The translations under genes and the position numbers were made by a program. DNA of 64,000 nt from Clostridiales bacterium. Lineage in GTDB: Bacteria; Bacillota; Clostridia; Oscillospirales; Oscillospiraceae. Under the pieces are notes generated by a model. That model did not search any database. It worked only from the letters and a program-made list of their open reading frames with translations, and was not told the origin of the DNA. Of this stretch, positions 52,328 to 59,402 are shown in pieces (the first letter of the stretch is position 1; every line of letters begins with the position of its first letter). The DNA is taken from contig JAJBVG010000003.1 of assembly GCA_020859945.1 (NCBI GenBank), positions 1 through 64,000 of the forward strand, read 5' to 3'.

Positions 52328-52510
52328 ATGGAAAAGTTCATCATAACCCCAAAGGAAGATAAATCCGTGACCATGACGATTCGGATAGACAAAAAATTAC
52401 AGGAAAAATACAATGAGTTATCGGCAAAAACGAACCGTTCACGAAACGAACTGATTAGTATGGCGCTTCAATATGCGTTGGATCACATGGAAATCAAAGA
52501 GAAACCGTAA
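52328..52510 (+). CDS. Ribbon-helix-helix (CopG-like) protein
   Basis: A 60-residue protein. SVTMTIRIDKKLQEKYNELS forms the beta strand and first helix, then TNRSRNELISMALQYAL the second helix. Such proteins are DNA-binding antitoxins or plasmid-type repressors. ATG 52328 is preferred over GTG 52319, which directly abuts the AAGGAG site. It is divergent from the AT-rich hypothetical gene, which could be its target or partner. Confidence 0.8.
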   Translation: MEKFIITPKEDKSVTMTIRIDKKLQEKYNELSAKTNRSRNELISMALQYALDHMEIKEKP

Positions 52511-52529
52511 AAGGCAAAAATGACATAAA

Positions 52530-52570
52530 AACAGCTTTTCAGTGCAATAAAGCCTGAAAAGCTGTTCTTT
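52530..52570. terminator. Bidirectional terminator between RHH gene and prmA
   Basis: AACAGCTTTTCAG and CTGAAAAGCTGTT form a perfect 13-bp stem, with A-rich sequence before and CTTTTG after. Confidence 0.88.
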
Positions 52571-52585
52571 TGTTCGATAGAAGTT

Positions 52586-53560
52586 TTACCCCTTCCGGCA
52601 GACGTAGGCCACCCAACCCTCCCGCCGGTGCGTTTCCTCAATGACGAAGCCGTTGTCCGTCAGGGCGCGGGCCACGTCCTCCGCCCGGTGTTCGATGATA
52701 CCGGAGGTCAGAAAGAGACCGTCCTCCTTCAAAAAGTCCCCCACTACCCCGGCCAGGGGAATGATGACATCAGCGATGATGTTGGCCAGCACCAGGTCAT
52801 ATTTCCCGGCCAGGGATCGGCGCAAGGCGGCATCCCCCACCACGTCGCCGGTGTAGACCCGGAAGCTCTCCGGCCCGATGCCGTTGTAGGCGGCGTTTTC
52901 CGCCGCAACGCGGGCGGCCTTGGGGTCGATGTCGCAGCCCACCGCGCTTTTTGCCCCCAGACACAGGGCGGCAATGGCTAAAATACCACTCCCCGTCCCC
53001 AAATCCAAAACGTTTTCATCAGTTTCCACAAACTTTTCCACAGCCTCCAGGCACAGGCGGGTGGTGCCGTGGCTGCCGGTGCCGAAGATCAGGCCGGGGT
53101 TCAGATAAATGGGGGTGCGGCCCTCCGGGACCGGCTCTCCCCGCATCCATTCGGGAACCACATACAGTCGCTCCCCCACCGGGAAGGGCTGGTAATACTT
53201 CTTCCAGTTGTTGGACCAGTCCTCCTCCCGCAGGGAGACGGTGGACACCGCCAGAGTACCGGCGTCCCGGCCCACACGGGCGCGGAAGTCCTCCAGTCCG
53301 GCGGTGACTTCGTCCAACCGGTACTGTCCCTCCTCGTCCTGGGTGACGTAGAACTTGACCCGGCTGACCCCCCGGCGGCTCTCCACCAGGCTCTCGTCCA
53401 CCTCGTCCCAGAAGGGGCGGCGCTCGTCCTGGAAGTCCGCCAGGTCGCTCTCGTCCTCCAGCACCAGGCCCACGATGCCGCAGGCGGTCAGGTAGGCCGC
53501 CAGCTCGTCCAGGCAGCCGGGGGCGGTGTCAATGGAGACTTCCAGCCAGTATTGATCCAT
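52586..53560 (-). CDS. prmA: Ribosomal protein L11 methyltransferase
   Basis: A 324-residue SAM-dependent methyltransferase that trimethylates L11. An N-terminal substrate-recognition domain (about 1-100) is followed by LNPGLIFGTGSHGTTRL and the SAM loop VLDLGTGSGILAIAA; DLVLANIIADVI is the catalytic post-I region. Length is slightly above the usual 290-315. It is monocistronic here; family neighbours such as the RsmE gene are not present. Confidence 0.94.
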   Translation of the reverse strand: MDQYWLEVSIDTAPGCLDELAAYLTACGIVGLVLEDESDLADFQDERRPFWDEVDESLVESRRGVSRVKFYVTQDEEGQYRLDEVTAGLEDFRARVGRDAGTLAVSTVSLREEDWSNNWKKYYQPFPVGERLYVVPEWMRGEPVPEGRTPIYLNPGLIFGTGSHGTTRLCLEAVEKFVETDENVLDLGTGSGILAIAALCLGAKSAVGCDIDPKAARVAAENAAYNGIGPESFRVYTGDVVGDAALRRSLAGKYDLVLANIIADVIIPLAGVVGDFLKEDGLFLTSGIIEHRAEDVARALTDNGFVIEETHRREGWVAYVCRKG

Positions 53561-53616
53561 AATATATTCCTCCTGCGGCGGTTATGTGGATGGTTGCACT
53601 TTTCTACAACCGTATG

Positions 53617-53645
53617 TGTAGGGGCGGCCACGGGCCGCCCCTACA
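53617..53645. repeat. Compact TGTAGGGGCGGCC palindrome
   Basis: TGTAGGGGCGGCC and GGCCGCCCCTACA with a 3-base centre. Same ends as 26676-26755. The rest of 53561-53840 holds no gene. Confidence 0.65.
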
Positions 53646-53840
53646 GGTGTACAGCAATATTTTGAGGCGTAGCGATATAAAGTTGATACAAAAGGATAAC
53701 CCAAAACCCTTACCATGGGTATCATATCCGATTTCCCGCAAAATTGCAACCACGAAAAAAACGGCGTGAGGGAATAAAACGCCCGGTTTGGCGCAACCTA
53801 TCCTCAAACCCGCCGCAGTGCGCACAATGGAGGCATTACT

Positions 53841-54311
53841 ATGGAACTGACCAACGAATCCGCTCTTTTGCAGGAGGTTTACCAAGGCGCGGCCATGGGC
53901 GCGGACGCCATCCGCTACCTGCTGCCCAAGGTGGACAATCCCCGCTTCCGCTCCGACTTACAGACCCAGCAGAAGCAGTACAGGCAGACCGCTGCCAACG
54001 CGGAGAAGCAGATGAAGGCCCTGGGGGACTGTCCCAGAGACCTGGGCAGCGGGCAGCAGTCCATGCTCTGGGCCTGCGTCCAGGGCAAGACCCTCTGCAA
54101 CAAGGAGACCAGCCACCTGGCGGAGCTGATGATCCAGGGCAGCAGCATGGGCATCGTCAACCTGACCAAGGTGCTGAACAGCTACACCCCCGCCGACCCG
54201 CTGGACGACCCCGCCGGGCAGCAGGCCCAGCAACAGGCCAGGGAGCTGGCCCAGACCGCGATCCAGGCGGAGGAGGACAACATCAACCGGCTGAAAACCT
54301 ATTTGCAGTAA
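53841..54311 (+). CDS. Putative four-helix-bundle (DUF2383/ferritin-like) protein
   Basis: A 156-residue all-helical protein with Gln/Ala-rich helices and no signal peptide. The spacing of four long helices (about 5-28, 36-62, 75-105 and 125-155), with MGADAIRYLLPKV in the first, resembles PA2169/DUF2383-type bundles, but clear metal ligands are missing. Start follows AATGGAGGCATTACT. The function is unknown. Confidence 0.65.
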   Translation: MELTNESALLQEVYQGAAMGADAIRYLLPKVDNPRFRSDLQTQQKQYRQTAANAEKQMKALGDCPRDLGSGQQSMLWACVQGKTLCNKETSHLAELMIQGSSMGIVNLTKVLNSYTPADPLDDPAGQQAQQQARELAQTAIQAEEDNINRLKTYLQ

Positions 54312-54354
54312 AACAAGGGACAGGGGAGGATTTTTGCGCCTCTCCTGTCCTAAT

Positions 54355-54412
54355 TTAGCTATTAGCCGTTAGCTCTTAGCCGTTAGCTCTTAGCCTGTAA
54401 TTGCTAAATTCC
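54355..54412 (-). repeat. AGCTAA-type repeat, inverted long copy
   Basis: TTAGCCGTTAGCTCTTAGCC followed by further GTTAGCTCTTAGCC units is the reverse complement of the proS-leader copy, extended by one more unit. Confidence 0.6.
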
Positions 54413-54419
54413 GCGGTTA

Positions 54420-54515
54420 TCCCTTTGAATCAGTCGTGTCGGTGATTCCGGCGAAAACCCCTCCGTCGCGGCTTGCGCCGCGCCACCTCCCCTTTCAGGG
54501 GCGGCAAGAGGGGCA
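54420..54515 (-). repeat. MITE-like element, inverted copy
   Basis: ATCCCTTTGAATCAG, TTCCGGCGAAAACCCCTCC, CTCCCCTTTCAGGGGCGGCA and GGGGCAGT in the same order as 32688-32785. With flanking repeat fragments it fills 54312-54663. Confidence 0.65.
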
Positions 54516-54663
54516 GTCGGTTGCCAGATGATAGTTCTTTGTAGGAACCTTGTACTATGTTGGGCAAAGCCACTGACCAAACAGCAAGCACTATCCCAGC
54601 TAACAGCTCATGCCGCAGGCATACCCCTTGTCCCCGCCGCATATCCTCCCATGAGGTGATGCT

Positions 54664-55221
54664 GTGGTTTCCGTATGTCTGATTGCGCTGAGCCTGGCGG
54701 TGGACGCCGCCGCCGCCTCTGTCTGCTGCGGCCTGTCCTCCCCCGGATTCCGTCGCCGGGACGGGGTGCGGCTGGGGCTGTGGTTTGGGGGATTCCAGTT
54801 TGGAATGACCCTCTTGGGCGGCATGGCTGGGGGCGAGCTGAACGAACACTGCCGTCTCATCGGCGGTATGGTGGCCTTTGGTCTGCTGACGTACTTAGGG
54901 GGGCGGATGCTGCTGGACGCGCTGGCGCCGGTGGCCGGGGAGCCGCCGGTCTACGCCCTGACCACCCCCGCTGTGGCGGCGCTGGCCCTGGCCACCAGCC
55001 TGGACGCCCTGGCGGTGGGAGTTTCCGTGGCCTTTCTGGAGGTGGGGCTGTGGAAGTCTGCCGCCGTCATCGGCGCGGTGGCCTTCGTTCTGTCGCTGCT
55101 GGGGAGCCTGCTGGGGAAGCAGATCGGGCAGCGGGTCCAGCGGTGGGCCAGCGCGGGAGGCGGTCTGGCCCTGGCCTGCATCGGCGCAAAAATCCTGTGG
55201 GGCGTGCTGGCCGGGCAGTAA
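54664..55221 (+). CDS. MntP-like manganese efflux pump
   Basis: A 185-residue, six-segment membrane protein. LSLAVDAAAASVCCGL and ATSLDALAVGVSVAF are the two internal-repeat motifs with the acidic residues of MntP. GTG 54664 after GAGGTGATGCT is the only start available, because an in-frame stop lies 12 bases upstream. No manganese riboswitch of the yybP-ykoY type was seen. Confidence 0.85.
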   Translation: MVSVCLIALSLAVDAAAASVCCGLSSPGFRRRDGVRLGLWFGGFQFGMTLLGGMAGGELNEHCRLIGGMVAFGLLTYLGGRMLLDALAPVAGEPPVYALTTPAVAALALATSLDALAVGVSVAFLEVGLWKSAAVIGAVAFVLSLLGSLLGKQIGQRVQRWASAGGGLALACIGAKILWGVLAGQ

Positions 55222-55264
55222 AGGAGACTCTCTTTTATTAGTCATCCCCTTGAAGCAGCCCAGT

Positions 55265-55290
55265 TTAGTGGCTGGTGAATAGTGGCTAGA
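55265..55290 (+). repeat. TAGTGGCTA-type repeat
   Basis: TAGTGGCTGGTGAATAGTGG followed by CTAGAA, related to 43722-43748. Confidence 0.5.
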
Positions 55291-55342
55291 AAGTAGGCGT
55301 TTCTGCTAAAAATCCAATATTTATGGGAGAAAACCGACACCA

Positions 55343-55425
55343 GACGACAAGCACTATCCCCTCTTGCCTCCCCTGAAAGGGGAGGAGGGCCGCCGCCTTT
55401 TGGCGGTGGCGGAGGGGTTTCAAAA
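55343..55425 (+). repeat. MITE-like element, direct copy
   Basis: GCACTATCCCC, then CTTGCCTCCCCTGAAAGGGG, GCCGCC/GGCGG and GGAGGGGTTTC follow the order seen at 11345-11475, but the GATTCAAAGGGA end is missing. Confidence 0.6.
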
Positions 55426-55482
55426 CTCGACAAAAAAACAAGATCTCAGAAAAGAATAACGGATACCGCGAGACAACACACG

Positions 55483-55509
55483 GGGCTGCGCCGCATGGCG
55501 CAGCCCCGG
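55483..55509. terminator. GC-rich hairpin in the uxuA-distal spacer
   Basis: GGGGCTGCGCC and GGCGCAGCCCC around GCAT, without a T-run. It lies 150 bp past uxuA. The remainder of 55222-55661 shows repeats and no supported gene. Confidence 0.5.
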
Positions 55510-55661
55510 CTTCAAATAAACGGCGGACCCGCTGGAAAACAGGAGGGTAAATCTCATTTTAGAAGGGATCATGAAAAACTTGCAGCCAAGCCAGCCACAA
55601 ACAAGGAAAGGAAGGCCGCGGGTCTGCCGCATTTGACGAAAGGGGTTAAGACCACGGGAGA

Positions 55662-56732
55662 TTAAATCTTGCCGTCCAGCCGGTCCAGCATATCCCAGCA
55701 GCCCAGCAGGTACATGATGCCCAGCGCCCGGTCGTACAGGCCGTAACCGGGTCGGCAGACCTCGCCCCAGATGTGGCGGCCATGGTCGGGCCGGATGTAG
55801 CCGTCAAAGCCGCAGTCGTGGTAGGCCCGCATGATTTCCAAAATCTGCGTGTCGCCGTCGCAGTCCCGGTGAGAGGCTTCGGAGAAGTCGCCGTTGGGGA
55901 AGTGCTTCACGTTGCGGATGTGGGCAAAGGCGATGCGGTCGCAGTAGGTGCGGATGATGTCGGGAATGTCGTTGTCCTTATTGGCCCCCAGCGAGCCGGA
56001 GCAGAGACACAGGCAGTTGTACTCGTCGTCCACCATGGACAGGAACCGCCCGATGGACTCCTTGTCCACCAGCAGGCGGGGCAGGCCGAAGATGTCCCAT
56101 GGGGGATCGTCCGGGTGAATAGCCATTTTGATACCAGTCTCCCGGCAGGTGGGCATAATGGCCTCCAGGAAGTATTTCAGGTTCTCCCAGAGCTTTTCCT
56201 TGGTGACGGGGCGGTACATCTCAAACAGCTCGTCCAGCTTGGCCATGCGCTCCGGCTCCCAGCCGGGGAAGGTCATGCCGTGGAGGTTCTCCAGGATGTA
56301 GTTGGCCATCTCCTTGTAGTCCTGCTGGATTTTCGCCGCCTCATAGTACAGGGCGGTGGAGCCGTCCCCCATGGGGTGGAACAGGTCGGTGCGGGTCCAG
56401 TCGAAGATGGGCATAAAGTTATAGGTGACGACCTTGACGCCGAACTTGGACAGGTTCCGCAGGGTGGTCTTGTAGTTCTCGATGTACTTGTCCCGGGTGG
56501 GCAGGCCCACCTTGATGTCGTCGTGGACGTTGACGGACTCCACCACGTCCATGTTGAAGCCGTAGCCCTCGATCTGCTGGCGGGCGACCTCGATTTCGTC
56601 CACTTCCCAGACCTCGCCGGGCTGTTTGTCGTGCAAGGCCCAGACCAGGCCGGTCACGCCGGGAATCTGCTTGATCTGCTCCTGGGTGATGCTGTCGTTG
56701 CCCTCGCCGTACCAGCGAAATGTCATTTGCAT
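55662..56732 (-). CDS. uxuA: Mannonate dehydratase
   Basis: Dehydrates D-mannonate to 2-keto-3-deoxygluconate. A 356-residue TIM-barrel protein with MAIHPDDPPWDIFGLPR, LCLCSGSLG, FAHIRNVK and IRPDHGRHIWGE, the metal and substrate motifs of UxuA. Start at 56732 after AGGAGGAAACTC. It is the second gene of uxuBA; its product is the substrate of KdgK. Confidence 0.96.
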   Translation of the reverse strand: MQMTFRWYGEGNDSITQEQIKQIPGVTGLVWALHDKQPGEVWEVDEIEVARQQIEGYGFNMDVVESVNVHDDIKVGLPTRDKYIENYKTTLRNLSKFGVKVVTYNFMPIFDWTRTDLFHPMGDGSTALYYEAAKIQQDYKEMANYILENLHGMTFPGWEPERMAKLDELFEMYRPVTKEKLWENLKYFLEAIMPTCRETGIKMAIHPDDPPWDIFGLPRLLVDKESIGRFLSMVDDEYNCLCLCSGSLGANKDNDIPDIIRTYCDRIAFAHIRNVKHFPNGDFSEASHRDCDGDTQILEIMRAYHDCGFDGYIRPDHGRHIWGEVCRPGYGLYDRALGIMYLLGCWDMLDRLDGKI

Positions 56733-56828
56733 AGAGTTTCCTCCTCTTTTTGGTGTGGGGGACTGCCGTTCACGCTTGGGGCCTGGGGGCGGCAGTCCCG
56801 CCAATGGTGATTTGGTCAGGGTACGCAA

Positions 56829-58439
56829 TTAGCCTACATATTTGTGCAGGGTGGCGCGGACCGCGCCGGGTCCCGCCAGTTCCTCTTTCAGATAGCCCTC
56901 GACCTTGGCCGCCAGAGGGGTCTCCGTCAGGTCGGAGCCGAAAATGGCGGTGTTGGAGAGGATGGGCTGGAGCTTGCCCGCGACGCTCTCCGGGTCGCCC
57001 AGCTCTACCCCGGCGAGCATGGCCTGCATATCCGCCTTCATGGGGTCGGCGGAGACCTCCATGGGCGCGCCGTTGTCATCCACTGCCAGCAGGTAGCGCA
57101 GCCAGCCCGCGATGGCCAGGGGAATGGCCACCAGCTGGTCCAAATCCTTGCCCTCGCTGCGGTAGCTCTTGATGGTCTCGCCGTAGCGGACGGGAATCTT
57201 CTGGGAGGTATCGGTGGCGATGCGCTGGGGCGTGTCGGGCATGTAGGGGTTGGGCAGACGCTCGTTGACCACCTCGTCGATGAACGCCTTGGGGGAGAGA
57301 ATTTCCGGGTCCACCACCACGGGCAGTCCCTCCTGATAGCCCAGCCGCTTGACGAGATTGGACAAATCCTCGTCCTTCATCTCGTCGCAGATGAGGGTAT
57401 ACCCCAGCAGACAGCCGTAAACGGCCAGCGCCGTGTGCAGGGGGTTCAGGCAGGTAGTGACCTTCATGGTCTCGGACTTGTTGACGGTAGCGCGGGTGCC
57501 GAAGTAGACCCCCGCCTTCTCCAGCGGCGGACGGCCATTGGGGAAGGTGTCCTCGATGACCAGATACTGGGGCCGCTCCGCGTTGACGAAGGGGGCGATG
57601 AAGGTGCCCTTGGCGGTTTTCACCGGGGCGATGTCCTCGATTCCGGCCTCCTCCAGCGCCTTTTGCACAGCGGGAGCGGGTCGGGGAGTGATTTTGTCGA
57701 TCATGGACCAGGGAAAGGCGATGGTTTTCTCGTCGGTCAGGTAATCCATGAAGCCCTGGTCCACAAAGCCTTTCTCCAGCCAGGCTTTGGCAATCTCCAT
57801 CACGGAAGCCTGGAGTTTTTCGCCGTTGTGGGAGCAGTTGTCCATGGACACCACGGCCAGGGGATACTTTCCGGCCTTGTACCGCTCCAGCAGCAGGGCG
57901 CAGACGATGCTCATGGCGTGGCGGGCGGCGGCGGGGCCTTCCTCCATGTCGGCCACGACAACAGGCATCAGGGAGCCGTCCACCCGCCGCAGGGCGTAGC
58001 CCTTCTCGGTGATGGTGAAGGAGATCATCTGGAGGCCAGGGTCGGTGAAAATTTCCTTCATCCGGGCCATGTTCGCGGGGTTGGTGCTGTCCACCGCGAT
58101 GCCCTCCACAATGCCCGCCTGAATCTCACGGTCAAAGGAGCCGTCGGCGTTCAGGGTGACGTTGAGGGTCAGGTTGTCGAAGGGGTCGTAGATGTCGGAG
58201 ATAATGCCGTAGTCGAAGGTCTCCGCGGCGATGATGCCCCGGTCGCAGACCCCCGCGTTCAGCATCCGCTGGGCCAGGGAGCCGATGAAGCCCCGGAAGA
58301 TGTTGCCCGCTCCGAAGTGGACCCACATGGGGTTGGCTTTGGTGCGGGTCGCCACCTGCTCCGCGTCATACTGGGGCAGGGTGACGCCCGCGGCGGCCCA
58401 GCCCGCTTTGTCCTGTAAGGAAGCAAGGTTCAGTTTCAT
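56829..58439 (-). CDS. uxuB: Fructuronate reductase / mannitol dehydrogenase family
   Basis: A 536-residue NAD-dependent polyol dehydrogenase. VHFGAGNIFRGFIG is the nucleotide-binding loop, and VVSMDNCSHNGEKL and NLVKRLGYQEGLPVV fit the family. Next to uxuA it should reduce fructuronate to mannonate. Start at 58439 after AGAAGGAGCG. It is transcribed away from a GntR regulator. Confidence 0.93.
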   Translation of the reverse strand: MKLNLASLQDKAGWAAAGVTLPQYDAEQVATRTKANPMWVHFGAGNIFRGFIGSLAQRMLNAGVCDRGIIAAETFDYGIISDIYDPFDNLTLNVTLNADGSFDREIQAGIVEGIAVDSTNPANMARMKEIFTDPGLQMISFTITEKGYALRRVDGSLMPVVVADMEEGPAAARHAMSIVCALLLERYKAGKYPLAVVSMDNCSHNGEKLQASVMEIAKAWLEKGFVDQGFMDYLTDEKTIAFPWSMIDKITPRPAPAVQKALEEAGIEDIAPVKTAKGTFIAPFVNAERPQYLVIEDTFPNGRPPLEKAGVYFGTRATVNKSETMKVTTCLNPLHTALAVYGCLLGYTLICDEMKDEDLSNLVKRLGYQEGLPVVVDPEILSPKAFIDEVVNERLPNPYMPDTPQRIATDTSQKIPVRYGETIKSYRSEGKDLDQLVAIPLAIAGWLRYLLAVDDNGAPMEVSADPMKADMQAMLAGVELGDPESVAGKLQPILSNTAIFGSDLTETPLAAKVEGYLKEELAGPGAVRATLHKYVG

Positions 58440-58568
58440 AGCAAACGCTCCTTCTCTGCCGCTTGGGTGGTTCACGCACGCTCCAGCGGCAGCGGAACGT
58501 GCGGATGGTTCAATTTTTGGGAAATCTGTAAAATTTTTTGATTGTTTTTCATTCAGAGAAAATGCCCA

Positions 58569-58620
58569 TTGACCTTTTCGCCAAAAGTCATTACAATAGG
58601 GTTGCCATGTTTGTGACAAC
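58569..58620 (+). promoter_or_regulatory. Promoter of the GntR gene with operator-like inverted repeat
   Basis: TTGACC (58569-58574), 17-bp spacer, TACAAT (58592-58597). GTTGCCA (58601-58607) and TGACAAC (58614-58620) form an inverted repeat with one mismatch at the transcription start, a possible autoregulatory site. Confidence 0.6.
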
Positions 58621-58663
58621 TGCCGCCTACCATATACACATAAATGAGGTGAGTACCATCAAA

Positions 58664-59344
58664 GTGACAGAACGCTTTCCCCAGGAGACCGGGCGCTCCT
58701 ACGCTTACCGCATGATCCGTGAAAATATCATCTCCACCGAGTTGGCTCCAGGCAGTCTGGTCAGCGAAAAGGAGCTGGCCCAGCAACTGAACTTGTCCCG
58801 CACCCCCGTCCGGGAGTCGCTGATCGACCTGGCCCAGGTGGGAATTGTAGAGGTGTTTCCCCAGCGCGGCAGCCGCATTTCCTACATCAACTGCGAAATG
58901 GTGGAAGAGGCCCAGTTTGCGCGTTTCGCTCTGGAACACGCCGCCTGCCACCGCCTTTGTTCGGAGGAGACCCTGCCCGACCTGTCGGTGCTGGCGGAGA
59001 ATATCAACGCCCAGCAGCAGGCTTTGGCCGAGGGCGACAACGCCGCGTTCCTCAAGCTGGACGATGAATTTCACCAGTCCCTTTTTCAGCTGGCGGGGCT
59101 GTCCCACATCTTCCAGCTCATCAGCAGCTTTGCCATCCACTTCGACCGGATGCGCAGCCTGTCCCTCGGCGTGGCAGACGTGAACAAGCTGGTAGCCGAC
59201 CACATAGAGCTGGCGGACTGCCTCGCCGCACAGGACGAGGTTTCCATCAACCAGGTGTTGGAACGCCACCTGAACCGCTACAAAATTGACGAGGAAGCCA
59301 TTCGCCGCGCGCACCCCACCTTTTTCCCGGAGGGAGACCGCTGA
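58664..59344 (+). CDS. GntR-family (FCD) regulator, probable uxu repressor
   Basis: A 226-residue regulator if started at GTG 58664, which follows GAGGTGAG; ATG 58607 is nearly at the transcription start and gives a 19-residue extension. The winged helix is near the N-terminus (LVSEKELAQQLNLSRTPVRE), and the FCD ligand domain has Asp and His metal-site residues in LDDEFHQSLF and later DHIELADCL and ERHLNRY. Divergent from uxuB, so it likely senses a hexuronate intermediate. Confidence 0.88.
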   Translation: MTERFPQETGRSYAYRMIRENIISTELAPGSLVSEKELAQQLNLSRTPVRESLIDLAQVGIVEVFPQRGSRISYINCEMVEEAQFARFALEHAACHRLCSEETLPDLSVLAENINAQQQALAEGDNAAFLKLDDEFHQSLFQLAGLSHIFQLISSFAIHFDRMRSLSLGVADVNKLVADHIELADCLAAQDEVSINQVLERHLNRYKIDEEAIRRAHPTFFPEGDR

Positions 59345-59366
59345 CGCGGCCAAAACTGCCCTTCCC

Positions 59367-59398
59367 GCCCCGAACCGTTTTCGGTTCGGGGCTTTTTT
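59367..59398 (+). terminator. Terminator of the GntR gene
   Basis: GCCCCGAACCG and CGGTTCGGGGC with a TTTT loop, followed by T6. Confidence 0.92.
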
Positions 59399-59402
59399 GA
59401 CG

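Noticed and set aside
54312-54663. Manganese (yybP-ykoY) riboswitch before the MntP-like gene
   Set aside because: The gap is explained by two dispersed repeats, and none of the conserved loop sequences of that riboswitch was found.
55571-55636. 21-residue basic ORF after GAAGGGA downstream of uxuA
   Set aside because: Weak ribosome-binding site, no promoter and no resemblance to known peptides. Kept out of the annotation.
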